In this document: in pieces, positions 10,514 through 22,699 of the stretch
Numbering within the stretch: the first letter of the stretch is position 1
Layout: each line of letters begins with the position of its first letter
Source: Klebsormidium nitens
Taxonomy: Eukaryota; Streptophyta; Klebsormidiophyceae; Klebsormidiales; Klebsormidiaceae
DNA: 64,000 bases
Assembly: GCA_000708835.1 (NCBI GenBank)
Contig: DF237049.1
Location: 124,001-188,000, forward strand
Direction of reading: 5' to 3'
Notes under the pieces: generated by a model
The model's input: the letters and a program-made list of their open reading frames with translations, nothing else
Told to the model about the DNA's origin: nothing
The model's database searches: none
Position numbers and translations under genes: made by a program

Positions 10514-13500
10514 ATGGTAGTCCTTGCCAAAGACTTCTATCGAGTCGCAGCCCCCTCGACTTTGGCAGAAGTCCCGGGAAGAAAATGGTTGAGAGACAAT
10601 GATGAACAACATCTGCAGCCGGCTTATGGCGGTTTCAACCACCGGGCGCGGCATGAAGTTGAAATGCAGGCAGAAGCTTTGGAGATCGAACCCAGGTAAG
10701 AGGTGCCATGGACACAACCATCTGTCCCTGCTGAAGAATATTTTTGGTGTCCATGGTTTACCGCATTAAATCACTTTCTTCTACCATGTATGGCATGCAA
10801 TAACCCCAATTCGAATTGCAAATAGCCTGTTGCTTGTGAATAGCTGGGGACTTTAAGGTCTGGACACTAGTCATCTTTCCTCAGTTTGTTTGTGGTCAAG
10901 CTCAGGTGTACCTCTGCTCAAGCCTATGGGTACAAGTAGAGTGCCTGCAGCATTGCTCGTAAGCTTAATACATGTGCAGACATTTTTGTCAGAGTGGACA
11001 AAGAGTAACCTGGCTGGTTTTGATTGACTTTTTCTGGTGCAGGTGGGGCAAGCATGGTCAATCGAGGAGTTTGAACATTACTCCTCAGTTTGCGGATTCA
11101 AATAGCAGTGCCCCAAGCACTCCCCATGAAGAGGGCGGCAGCGAGGAGAATGCCGACATGGGTCAGGACGGCGACTGGCACGATGCGGAGGATGAGCTGG
11201 AGGGACCCAGCCCCAAGGCATGGAGGTCCAGCACGGTCAGTGTCCGTGGCCCATGTCAAAAGTGGCAGTGGCCTCAGATCCAGGGCTCTCCCAACATTGT
11301 CTGTGCAATTTGTTCAGTTCACACTTCTCGTCTTGCCTGCATCCTGGATCCTGGTGTCTACGAAGCCTGGCTTGTTGCATTTCAACGTAGTACTGGAGGC
11401 TTATCTTTTGTGCTGGAGGTGAGGTTGGCAGACATTAGACACAGTCTTACGATCTTAAATTTCCTTTTTTCTGCCCGGCAGGTATATGCCACTCAGGATG
11501 GTGCACTTGTGGGAGGCCGGGGGGAATTTTCTTTCCCTCAGAGCAGCGGGCATTCTGTTGCATCGGGATCAACGGAAGGGGAGGAGGTGCGGGATGCATT
11601 GCGGTGGCACTCTGAGTCTTCTGAGAGCACTGACTCCAAGTTCCTGAAGGGAGGCCCGCCCGAGGCAGCAGTGCAGGATGCAAACGAGAAAGTCAGAAAG
11701 TGGCGGGGGGAGCACCTCCCGGTGCCAAGTGAGGGGCAAGACACCTTGGGCGCTGCGGGGGGCTCCATTTTGGAGGACGATCCTCAGTCTGTTCTGGAGG
11801 TCGATGCTGAGCAGGCAGTTGAGGGGGAAAGCCGAGAGGACAACGCTGCGGAGGCAGTGCGCTGCACAGGCAGGGAGGAGGGGGGAAGTCCTGAGGCTGC
11901 ATCTCTTCCAGGCAAGGGTTCTCAAGGCCTGGGGGAGGATGCACTGGAGAGCACGGGAGGGGAGGCAGAGGAAGCCGTGGAAGAGCTTCTACCGGATGGC
12001 GAAAGAGCGGGTCTGCCGGACTTGGATCGGCGAAGAAGTGCGGAGAGGCTTAGTAAGCCCTTCGGAAGTTTCATCGAGAGGCCGGTGCTGGTGGAAGAAA
12101 TGGGGGAAAGAGACATGGAGGAACGGGTCAAGCACGAGAGAGGCAAGAAAGAAGCACGGTCAGTAAAAGATGGGGAGAGGGAGAGAAAGGATGCAAAGCT
12201 GGAGAAGAAGGCGAGCTGGAAGAAGAAGGCGTCGGCGCTGTTCCGTAGCGACACGATTCAGAGGATACGCAGTCACCGGCAGCAGGAGAAAGCTAAGGCG
12301 CAGCAGGAGAGTGTCGCTGAGGATGCAGCGGAAGGAGTGCCAGATCCAGGGCGGCCGGTCATTTTGGAACTGTCGGCAGACGGGCAAGTAGAGCTGGGCC
12401 CCGTGGAACCGGTGCAGATGGCAGAGCCGCCTCCTAAGGTTGGGGAAACCATAGGTGAGAAGGAAGGACTCCCCCCCCTGGCGGCAGAACCAGACAGCGC
12501 AGACGGACCCCAGGTCGGGGGCGTGACAATCAAAGTCAAGCATGTAAAGGTGCACCGCTCTGGGGAAGAGGACAAGAAGCCGCACCATGATCATGCGAGC
12601 GCGGTCAAATCTGAGGCGCCCTTGGTCGAGGAGCAGGGACGGCCCGCCCCAAAAGCAGGGTTTGATTTTGAGAAGCGGTCGCGGTCTGTGGAGCGGAGTC
12701 TGCGGAGCAAGTATGCTACGGGAGAGGCTTTTCCCCGGCGGGCGAGCAGCCGCGAGCGGACGCCAGAGAAAGTTCATCGGGGCAGCAGGCGGCATCACCG
12801 AGGGGAGGAGGACCCTTTCAAGAGCCCGCACTTGCGGTATGAGCGGGCAAACGGGGGGGCTGATGTGAGTAGGAGCACGGGGGAGACCGACTTGCGGCAG
12901 GTGCGAGCGAACGGGCTTGTAAAAGAGGATAGCGTGGACTTCCAAGCAATCATCCGCACGCAGCGGGCGGCCTGGGAGAGGGAGAGGGAGAAGTGGCGCG
13001 CAGAGATTGCGGGGCTGCAGGCGCAGCTGGAGCAGGTAAAAGCGGATGGTGCGGGGAGGCAAAATGCATCCGACGGAACAGGGGATGGTCTGGCTGCGCC
13101 GGAGCAGTCAGATTCACCACGGATTCATTCCTTTTCCAGCCCAAAAGTCAACGGGATTGAACAGTCCGTTGATTCAGCCACCTCATCCGAGCTGCCTGCT
13201 CGCTCAAGGGGCAGCCTGGGGAGGTCCGCTGAGGGCCTGCGCGTCTCAGGGGGTTCATTGCACAGCCAGACAGACCCCCTGAGGAGGAGCACGGAAGCGC
13301 AAACAGCCGATCACATGCGTCGCTCGGCTGACCTGCCCCCTTTGGTGGCGTCCACAGAGAGCAGCTCTCTCGCCAGGGGGGTGGAGGCTCTGCAAAGGTC
13401 TGTGAGCGAGCAGTTTAGCCGGCGGTCAACGGACAAGCTGCGGGGGCTGTCGGAGCCGCTGAGGAAGTCCAGCGATGGGGAGGAGAGCAGCAGCGTGGTG

Positions 13501-15927
13501 CTGACTGTAGAGAAGGCGGTTCAGACTGGGCCCGTGGAGGGCGGGGAGGCGTCGTACCTGGCAGAGGAGAACGAGCGCCTGAGGGCGGAGGTTGCAAGGC
13601 TGAGGGACGAGAACAGCGCTGTCTCGCGGCAGATGGAAGCCAAAAAGTTCAATTCTTATGGTGAGCGGGATAGCTGCGCATCACATTCAGGGGGAAGATT
13701 GGAAGCTCATGGCACAGTCCGTTGTTTCCAGGAGGTGATGAGGCTGCGATTGTCCACTCTTTCTAATCCCTGTGTTCTTGTGATCATCCGCTTCTGTTCT
13801 CTGCATTTACGCTGGCAGCCCTTGTCCCTCTTGTGTGCTCTAAGGCCACCAGAGGGTCAGCGTTGTATAGGGGATCTGAAGAGGACCTGAAAGAAATACA
13901 GGACAGAGTCTGAATGGCATCCTAAAGGACCAAACGCTTGGACTGGGGGCGCCAACTGACTTGTGAGCTTGCTTTAGATAATTGTAAGAGGGTCAGCTAT
14001 GAGAAGACCCATGCGGGCAGCTTGTGGAACGCACTCACTTTCTTCCCCTTCTGCAGGCAACGCGGCCTTCAACGGTCAGAAATACGACGAAGCTGTGCAA
14101 CACTACTCTCTCGCGTTAGACGCTAGAGCGAACGACGTCGAGTTCAACGCAGTCCTCTACTGCAATCGAGCAACGGTGCAATCGGCACTGGCCAAGTGAG
14201 GAAGGCACCGTTGCTGCATATTGCTGGACGACAGGGCAGGATGACGCATTAGCTGGCCCCTTCTTGCTTTGCAGTAGGGCACTATGCATCCCAGTGCATA
14301 CGAGTGCAAAGATGTGGAAGATAGCATCACGATGACGAAACGAAGTTTACACATTCTTGCTCAATGTCAAAGCCACTTGCAGGAGGTCAATGGGAAGTCG
14401 CCCTATCGTTGCTGCTATTCGCTTCTTATGCGAAGCGTCTTCCAGAACCTGAAGGATTGCAAGCAAGCCTTTTGAAGCCTCTTCCAGAATCTGAAAGACT
14501 GCAAGCAAGCCTTTTAACTGCATATTTTGAGCTCACTGATTCCTTGATCCAAGGGCTATAGAAAGCTTCAGAGCAGATCCTCTCCTCCTCTATTTTCAAG
14601 AGATGGTTGTGAACAACAGAACAGTGCACCTGAGTTGATTGAGTTGTGCTTGCAGGCACATGGACGCGCTGTCCGACTGCTTGGCTGCACTGGAGACAGA
14701 CCCCCGCTACACGCGGGCCTACATGAAGAAAGCGGACGTCCTGACTGCAGTGGGCGACTATGAGGGGTATGTTGCTACTCATTGTTCTTGTTATCTATCC
14801 TGTTATCTATCCCCGCAAGACGAAGTGTTATCTGCAACAAGTTGTTGAGTGTCGTCAAACTGTGCATTGTGGCAATGACCTCATGTGGCCGCGTCCAAGT
14901 GCAGGTCGTAATGTAGCCCCAGGCGGACTTTGACAGACGACAAGCAGGCTCGTAGACCAAGCCTTTGACAAGCTCCTCTTATCCCTTGAGTCCTGTTTTC
15001 TCCCTGGTGATCGCTGACAACCGGTTTGTATGCTTATTGAAGCCACCTTCAGGCTCTCGAGCAATATGATGTACGTGTTTGGGGGTTGATGGAGCTCAGC
15101 TTATGCCACTTCGTGCAGTGAAGCCAGGCGCCCTACCTTTTTGAATAACCAATCACCCTGTTAAACCTCGGTACCTCGCAGGGCTTTGGAGGACCTGAGC
15201 AAGCTGGAGCCCAGCGACGAGGTTGCGGGCCGTGTGAAGGACCTGCGGCGGCGGATGAAGCGCGCGGTGGCGCCCATGGACTACTATGCGGTGCTGGGCG
15301 TGGCCGCCAGCAGCAGCATGGCGGACATCAAGGCCGCGTACCGCAAGCTGGCCATGCGCTACCACCCCGACCGCCCCGGGTGCAACCAGGGCGTCATCTT
15401 TCAGTACATCTCGCAGGCAAGTTCGCCACACCACAGGGCTTTTTCCTGCTTCGTTTTCAGGGAGCGATTCGTTGTACGGTCACAGCAAGTAACAATTGGT
15501 GCAACTCATTCCGCCAAGGTGCTGCCGGACTTACTCTTCACACTGTGCTTCGATCTTATATCTCGACGTACGAGCGATGTCAATACTTACACTCCCCCTA
15601 AGAGGGTGCGGCAGGGCTCCACAAGTGTTCCGTACATGCCTTCTGGAAAGCTTGTCAACGGTCTTTCTGGAAGCACTGTGGCTTCACCGTTTGCAGCCTG
15701 CAGAAGCTTGCAATTGTGGAGCTTCGACTGTTAGCAGCATTGGGATTGCCGACTTATAAGTCCATATCGGAAAGTGGACCTCGCAACCATGCGAAGCTTG
15801 ATGCAAAACATGTTTGTAAAGAACACGGCATTGGATTATGCAGGCATATCAGATTCTCTCTGATGCTGAAGCAAGGCTTCGATTCGACCAATTGCTGGAG
15901 AAAAGTGGGGGACCTTCGCGGAAGTGA
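10514..15927 (+). CDS. TPR and DnaJ (J-domain) co-chaperone with long disordered N-terminus
   Basis: Exons: 10514-10695, 11043-11235, 11482-13660, 14057-14195, 14656-14766, 15182-15416, 15844-15927; 1,041 codons, all phases consistent. ATG 10514 is the first after an in-frame TGA at 10499. Residues about 80-800 are low-complexity, charged and Ser/Glu-rich, with a Lys/Arg/Glu stretch near 12100-12300 and repeated R-x-S motifs (RRSTE, RRSAD, RRSTD, RKSSD) at 13280-13470. A short coiled coil ([16 protein letters not shown]) ends the large exon. TPR-like helices follow ([40 protein letters not shown]), then a J domain with [10 protein letters not shown] and the HPD motif in MRYHPDRPG. The combination resembles DNAJC7/TPR2-type Hsp70-Hsp90 co-chaperones. 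The last intron (15417-15843) starts with GC (CAG|GCAAGT); using a GT donor would break the J-domain frame. Intron 2 (11236-11481) is 246 nt and stop-free. Confidence 0.85.
14432..14515 (+). repeat. 42-bp tandem duplication in an intron
   Basis: Two adjacent units starting GAAGCGTCTTCCAGAA and GAAGCCTCTTCCAGAA, period 42, differ at about four positions. They lie in the intron between the two TPR exons. No coding role is apparent. Confidence 0.7.
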
Positions 15928-17239
15928 TCATGGCGTCAAGAAGTGAGTGAAGGATTGAAAGCAAGAGCGAATGTAGATTATCATAACCCATTGTATCCGT
16001 ATTTATTCGCTGTAGACGCGTAGTGGTCTGATGGTCAAGATGTGTTGCTCCTAGTAGGTGGGTAACTCCTGGTGAAATCTATGTAGGAACATTGGTTTCA
16101 TTTGACCAGTGCTTTGTTGCTTAATGTGACCGCTGGTCACTGTAAGAGGTGTAGAAAGTTTTGAGGGTGTGTAGACCCCCATCTTTGAATATCCTCGATC
16201 GTAACTATAGGCTAGAACTCGTTTCGCTTTACAAGCTGCTGTTTGTTGTTAGAGTTCGGAATTCTTGGCTAAGTAAGAGAATTATAGTACCCCAACTTGC
16301 AAGGGCAAAAACAAGGTTTTCCAACATCTTGAGATGTTGTGATGGGCATTGGCATGCGACCATGCGTTGGGTACGTTGGCCAACACATAACATGGTTTCC
16401 CCCACAGCCTTACATTTCTGAAGCAAAGTATTATTGTTCCAACCCGCTCATTGAGCTTTGCTAAAATCTAGTAGGCCACCGTGGGCTTCTCATCAAATCA
16501 CAGGTGTGATACACCTCCACGTGTATATGCGTAGGTATGTGCATCCATATTGAGCTCTGACACAATGTCTCTAAGGACTGATAGTATACGCGATAAGAAG
16601 CCCTTAAAACAAGGTAAGTTGGTGCATATCTGGACGGTATCTATCGATCACATGGTGCATGGAGCTAGACGTACGTACGATGATGCACACCAGAATTACA
16701 ATGCATGCGAGTTGTGTCCTGAAGAAGAGCAAATTTAGCTGGCCAGTGTGTGCGCGGCTAGAAACATTGTTCGAGATGTTGTCGCCTTTTTACAACTAAT
16801 ATCATGCACACAATGATATAGGATTTTCTGCGTTCAATGTCCTTTAGGCACCATATCATGAGCAAAGATAGAGACCTTCGCGGCAAATGTATGCCCATTG
16901 AGAAGCCTATGGCCCTACTAGAAAAGAGACCATGATAGAATATGGATACCTCCATGTGAAAGATGCCGTAGCCACCAGACTCCAGAGTTCAGAAACTTCA
17001 GACTGGAGGTCGCATGGTGGGGTTTCGCCTTTCCAAAGATGGTCTGCCAGCCAGGCAAGAGGCACATTGTAGCCGAACTTTTTCCGAACTGATGAAACGT
17101 CGGCGCAAGCGGTAGGTACCGCTGGAGTCTTTGCAGGCTCAACGCGATAGAAGGTACCACACTCCACGGTACGTATATTCCCCGAGGCAATTCAGCTCCC
17201 GGGAATGCCAACAAACACTAAACCTAAGCTACACTGAGG

Positions 17240-17325
17240 CGAGACCGTTAAACCCACACCCTAAGGCGTTCCGCCGGCAAGCTACCCCCACCCACCCTAA
17301 CCCCCCGACCTAACCCCACCAAAGT
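17240..17325 (-). repeat. degenerate telomere-like C-rich tract
   Basis: C-rich motifs such as ACACCCTAAGG and CACCCTAACCCCCC then CTAACCCC occur here. It is the opposite orientation of the G-rich tract near 9350, on the other side of the TPR/J gene. Degenerate and short. Confidence 0.4.
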
Positions 17326-17627
17326 CACTCGGTTGCTACGATTGCTGGTGGCTCAGGCGTCGACATTCATACGGTTCGGAAAAAGTTCGGCTACTTTGTC
17401 CATTTTGCGCCAGGGCCCCCGAATGATACGCAATTTTCTGCATGCATCTCAACTTGCATGCAAACCGTGACCAACCTCTGGGGTGGTGCAGTGCATAGAA
17501 TATGGAAAATGTGCCACAATACATTTTCACGTAGGTATAGGACCGATACCGGTACACTCGGACTCCGCCATCGGGCATATCTCGCGTATGCCCTCCCCCT
17601 CGGTCAATAAGAAATACTTACCCCCGG

Positions 17628-17655
17628 GGGCCGGCAGGGGCCGCCATGCCGGCCC
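17628..17655. repeat. GC-rich perfect hairpin
   Basis: GGGCCGGCA (17628-17636) and TGCCGGCCC (17647-17655) form a perfect 9-bp stem with a 10-base loop. No U-tract or gene end is nearby, so it is not a terminator in this eukaryotic setting. Confidence 0.6.
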
Positions 17656-18457
17656 TGGGCCCTCGAACGGCGAACCCGAGTGGTCGGGCACAGGCTACCA
17701 GTATCTGACTAGAGCCCCCGGGTCAGCCCAGTCGTACGTACCGGTATGTGATTGCGGGTATAGGTATTGGGTACCGGCGGCCTATTACAATTTTCTCAAA
17801 TTCTTGGCGCTATGCCGACGAGTTCTTTCCACCCCGCACAAGGGGTAGGTGCCACATGGCATGAGACTATTCGCCGAGGCGGGATACGGCCCAACGGCTA
17901 CTTGGTTGACGGTATGTTGACTCTGAAGTCTGGGAGACTGGATCGAACAACTTCGACATGGTCATGGTCCATGGTCGTCGCGAGTCCAAGACTGTACTAG
18001 TGTCACGGTTCGCATTAGCTAGGCTGGCATCACCCCCGGTGCACGTGCACATGTAATTTGTAAACACCATGGCTGCTTTCCAGGAGCTTCCACTTCTCGC
18101 ACAACACTACCTACCTAGCTGCCCCGACTCTTTTGCGAAGCGAATGCAGATCATGTACCCATCCTTCAGCACCAAAGCGCACGTTCTGCATTCTTCAACA
18201 GGGTAGGCGGTTGCATGAGCATTGAGGCCCTCCTCCGGAAGAGCGAGCTGTGGGGGCTATCAGTCAGGTTGCCTGTCAGAGAGAATCCAGGAAGGCCCAG
18301 TGCTGCTCTCAGGAGCTTGCCAGCTTCTAGTGCATCTACTTGGCTAACTTACTTTTGCGAAGGTGTTTGAGAAACGTGTTGGGGAGTGGCTTCAGCAAGC
18401 AACGAGTGAGCTCAGCGTTGTTGTGCTGAGGAGAGGAGTTGTGCGAGCTTGAGCACT

Positions 18458-21400
18458 ATGGGGCACTCATCCAGAGGGTGGGGGGCAGCTCTGCTGGGGT
18501 TGCTGGCAGTGGTGCAGGTGAGTGGGGCTCGTTGGAGCTGAGGAGTGCCCTTGGGAGTCTGCCACAAATGTTGATAAACCAGGGAGACACCACCACAAAG
18601 AAATGGCCGAAGTACTTGCTGGTCATATTCCACCCCCTTCTGCACAGCTTGTCTTTTCCAGGTGGCACACGAGACCTTCCTGATATCAACCTCAAAGCTG
18701 TCTATTGTTCCTTACTCAGTAGGCTTGTCTATTGTACCATGTTTTGATATAAAGGGGTTTAAGGCTGTCCCAAGTTTTAATTTTCCCACTAACTTGCAAG
18801 TGTGCCAATCTCTTTCTTTGCTTACTTCAACTCCTCCTTCACTACTTCAACTCCTCCCTCTACTGCCAAAACGGCTGGTTTGCAGATTCCTTTTTCAGCT
18901 AGTGTTTGAACCTAATCAGCTCGAAGCCTGTGCCTATCTTGACCCCCCTCAACTGATCCAGAGCGAGGACAAGGCTGGCTGGGGGTGTTTGCTCCATAAG
19001 TCGTCTTGAAAGCATGCCACTGGAGATTTGATGTCCGGATAGCACTTGGGATTGCTTTCATCCTGACCAGGTCACATCAGGAGTACCCCCCCAGCAGGGC
19101 CAGTGCCCTCACCCTCCCTGCCCCCCTTCCAGCCTGGAGTGTGCCCCAAACGTTGCCTTTGTGCCTCCTTGTGCAGATTGTAAGTATAAGCGCGCAGACC
19201 CTGAGCACAGGCAGTCTGTCTGTCTCCTGGGACGTGGTCAAGTCTAGCATAAAAGAGTACACAGTGGTCGTGAGGTTAAGGAACAACCAGCTGATTAACC
19301 CGGTTCCTGCGCCGGGGTGGGCACTGAGCTGGACGTGGCAGCAGAATGAGATGGTGGAGACTGTGGATGGGGCACAAGTGTTGAACCTCGCAGGTGAGGG
19401 CCGCTGGTCCTGTGCATGCTGGCAGGGGTTTGAAAAGGCGCAGGCTTGCAATGTGCTTTCAGGGGATGCGCGCACAGGCCTGATCAAGTGCAGGTCTCTT
19501 GACGAATTTTTTTCAATCCTGTACCACTGTCTAGAGACATACTATACTGTTCCTGGGTAGTAGAAAAATGGGGTAGGGGAGGGGGGCGGAATGGGCAATT
19601 CTTATGACCAGCTCTTCCAATGTTCGCTGGAGGATTGTTCCTGTCTCCAAGAATTGGTTTCAGACTGCCCTCTTTACTCAAGAAGAATTTGTGGAGTTTC
19701 CATCGACTTTAGACTTGATGAGGTCCGTTTGAGCATGTTCTGTTGGTCAAGACTCCTCGTTCCCCTCGTGCAGATTGCAGCGGCACATCTGCAGCGGATG
19801 ACTTCCCGGACAAGGTGTGGTACGCAGTCACGTGCGCAGCGCGCCCCATTTTTGTGAGCACATACAATCAGGGGTACCTGCCGGCAGCGTCGGTTGACAA
19901 CGTCAACAACACGGCGCAATTCACAATTGTGTTGGTAAGTTACACCAGCTCTGGGGCCTCTGCTAGAATCAGGTGCACCTATGAAGGACTCTGTCTTCTG
20001 CAAGGCGTGAGATCAGTACAATTTAACTTTCATGACCGGATTATCACCCCCTATCAAGCACCTTCCTTATTCATTTTTCCAGAGCACAATCCTTCTGGCA
20101 AAATTGGCCAGCCACATCTCATTGGCAGTCCTCTACATCCCTGTTTCACATTTTTGCCACTACCTTTGACGTTTCCATTTCCATCTTGCCAGGGCAAGGG
20201 CTCTGACTACTGGGGCGTGGGTAACTTGACTCTTCCCTCCGACTTTGACATCGGCCTCCCCGGGTATCAGTGCACGCTGCCCGCCCCGGTGGCAGCCGGC
20301 CGCAGCGTGCCTGTGTCCATTGGGGGCAGGCAGTATTACACTGCCATCAGGTCGTACGACTTCACGTGCTTTCTCTCACCGCAGTTTGTGGCCAAGCCCA
20401 CCTGCTGTGTCTCCTTCTCAGGTGAGCCCAAGTGGAAATCATTCGGAACAATACTAGCACAAGTTGTGGGCTGCGGCAAAATGCTCAAATGCTACCTGTG
20501 GCGAGACAATCCGGAATCCTGAGCCAGTCGTGGTTCTTGCTTGTAAATGCGTTTACTTCATAGCACATGCACGCCAACGAGGTCAAAGACCAGAGGGGGT
20601 TGTGTTCACTCCGAAGGTTACTTCGAAGTCACTCTTAATCCATTTTGAGGCCCTTGAAATATAGGTTTCAAGGCTTCAATCTGCATTAAGTCCTTGCCAA
20701 AGTCTGTTGCAATGGAAAAGCGGCAGCCTTCAGCTTGTATCTTCTGGTACCGTTTTTCATTTTCGAAGCTCGTTGAGCTGCTTCAATCCAATGCACTCTG
20801 TACAAAGCACATTTGTCCAACAACGTGTGCCCCAACTTCACAAGGACAGAAAGGAGGAGGATCAATCATGCTTTGAAAAGCGTATTTTCTAGATACTCAC
20901 GCTTTTATTGCTACGAAGTGCGGTTGGTTTGTCGCAGTGACAAAGTAAAGAAGACGTCCATTGGTCTCAACCTTATTGCTCGCCTGCCACAAAAGAGAGG
21001 CTGGTCGACGGTTTCTGCGTCTTTCCCGCTTTTCTATGTCCCCTTCGGGAGGCGTCCATCTTTTGACCCTCCTTTTCTTCTTTTGACGCGCTTCTTCTTC
21101 TTCTGCAGGTTTTTTCAACAACACCGTTGCAACATGCCCCGCCTGTGCCTGCGGCTGCAATGCCACTCTTGGCTCCAATGCCACTCTTGGCTCCAATGCA
21201 ACCGCGTGTGCCTCCCGCCAGTCGGGGCCCAACGCTGCCACGCAGCTGCTGTTCGGCCCTGCCGTTCCTACCACGTCCTCACAGCAAATCAGCTCCAAGG
21301 TGAGGGGAAACACAAACGCAAACAGTATGCTGCTCTGTTTCATGTGAATGAAATGCAATGTGACATGTCCAACATCTTGCAGCCCCGTTTGATTTTCAAT

Positions 21401-22699
21401 AAGCTCGATTGAGCTTTGTCTACTTCGTCAAGCTTGGACTGGCTTGTCGTGGTTCGACCCCTCCATCCCGTCAGTGTCAAAGCAGAAGCATCGCTTGGAT
21501 CAAGACCTGATCGACCTTTCTGTGTCGATTAGAAGAGGTATAGCCTTTTTTGAAGCCGGTGTCACTCGCTATTACTTTCCACTTCCTCTTCGTGCTGGAG
21601 TCAAATCTCGCTTCGAACCGAGATAACTGCACCCCGTTGGCACAGAACGCATCTGTGCTCGTTTCTGTGAATTCCGGTCCGTTTCGCAGACTAACCCCCT
21701 TTTTCTTCCGTGTGCAGCAAACCCTGGATACTGCCCCGCGGCCGTGCAGCAGCGGGTGCATGACGGACATCCACTTTGCGGTGAGCCAGGAGTTTGGCGG
21801 GGGGTGGCAGGTGCAGGTGGCGATTGCCAACACGCGCGCCACGCCCATCGCGGACTGGCTGCTCGCCATGGACCTGCCGCTCGCCAATTACCTGGAGGCC
21901 GTATACACCGTGCAGCACGACGCCGCGCGTCAGCTGCGTGAGTGCCTGCCGCCTGCCTCCACCGAAACTCCTCTGGATCGGAGGCTTCGTTGTCGTGAAT
22001 ATTCAGGCAGAAGCTAGCCGCAGATGGGGGACACAAAGCCCTGGCGTCTAGGGACTGCGGCTGCATATCTGTGAAAGAGTTGGGATCGCTTTGGTGCTGA
22101 TGGTCGAGAGGAAACGAAACGCTTAGTGTGCACTTCGAAAGTTGGACTGCCATTTTTTTGCCGCCGTCCGCCAGTGCCCAAGTCTCAGACTCATTGCCCC
22201 GGTCAGTCAGCCGTTGTCATCCATGCGCTTTCTGAAAGATTGCACTTGTTTGCAATCATGAAGGAGCAACGAATACGCAGTGTTACGGGTTACTCAACTG
22301 CCCATTTCTTGCTTAATGTCTCTAGTCCCTGGCACCGCAGCGGCTGCTCGCGCATTGCTCTCACTCCGCTTCTTTCTCTCGCCTGCAGCCAACTTCGCCA
22401 TCTTCTCGGGCCAGCCGTACTACAATGACGTCATCCCGTCCGCACCCGGCAACGTGCAGTGGATCATGAATTTCAACAAGACGGCCGTGGCCCCCGCGAC
22501 GGGTCCCAAGATCAAGATCATCGACCAGAACGCTTTCCCGACGGCCGTCTACTTCATGGGCCAGCAGTGCGCGCTTCCACCGTTTGACGCCATCCCGAGC
22601 AACATGTTGGGGCAGACCTCAGGAGCGGCCAGCGGGCGCCGGATAAGCGCCGCACTGGTGATCGCGGCCTTGGTAGCGCTTTCGACAGTGCTGTTGTAA
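18458..22699 (+). CDS. COBRA-like GPI-anchored cell-wall protein
   Basis: Exons: 18458-18517, 19177-19393, 19774-19934, 20193-20421, 21109-21299, 21718-21937, 22389-22699; 462 residues, close to the 450-460 usual for COBRA proteins. The N-terminus (MGHSSRGWGAALLGLLAVV) is a signal peptide. The COBRA domain begins with GSLSVSWDV, then PGWALSWTW and the DCSG join at exon 3. The diagnostic CCVSFS motif closes exon 4, and the Cys-rich CPACACGC opens exon 5. The last exon has NVQWIMNFNKT and ends in a small-residue omega region (SGAASGRR) plus a hydrophobic tail, a GPI-attachment signal. COBRA proteins sit at the outer plasma membrane and wall and affect cellulose microfibril deposition in land plants. 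Exon 5 holds an 18-bp direct repeat (21155-21190) that multiplies N-glycosylation sequons (NAT three times). Confidence 0.92.

Larger units (their letters stand above)
15928..18457. other. intergenic region without recognised gene
   Basis: About 2.5 kb between the TPR/J gene and the COBRA-like gene, both on plus. The first half is AT-richer and ordinary. From 17,100 on it is GTAC-rich, with a C-strand telomere-like tract and a GC hairpin, listed separately. No open frame has recognisable content. Confidence 0.5.

Noticed and set aside
12160-13062. 300-codon open frame on minus strand
   Set aside because: It is the antisense shadow of the low-complexity large exon of the TPR/J gene; Leu/Pro/Arg-rich with no domain.
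15055-15075. Mini-exon reading ALEQYD in the TPR/J gene
   Set aside because: Its phase does not fit; joining 14766 to 15182 directly gives [13 protein letters not shown], which fits a TPR helix.
17628-17655. Rho-independent terminator
   Set aside because: No T-run follows the stem and the surrounding genes are eukaryotic.
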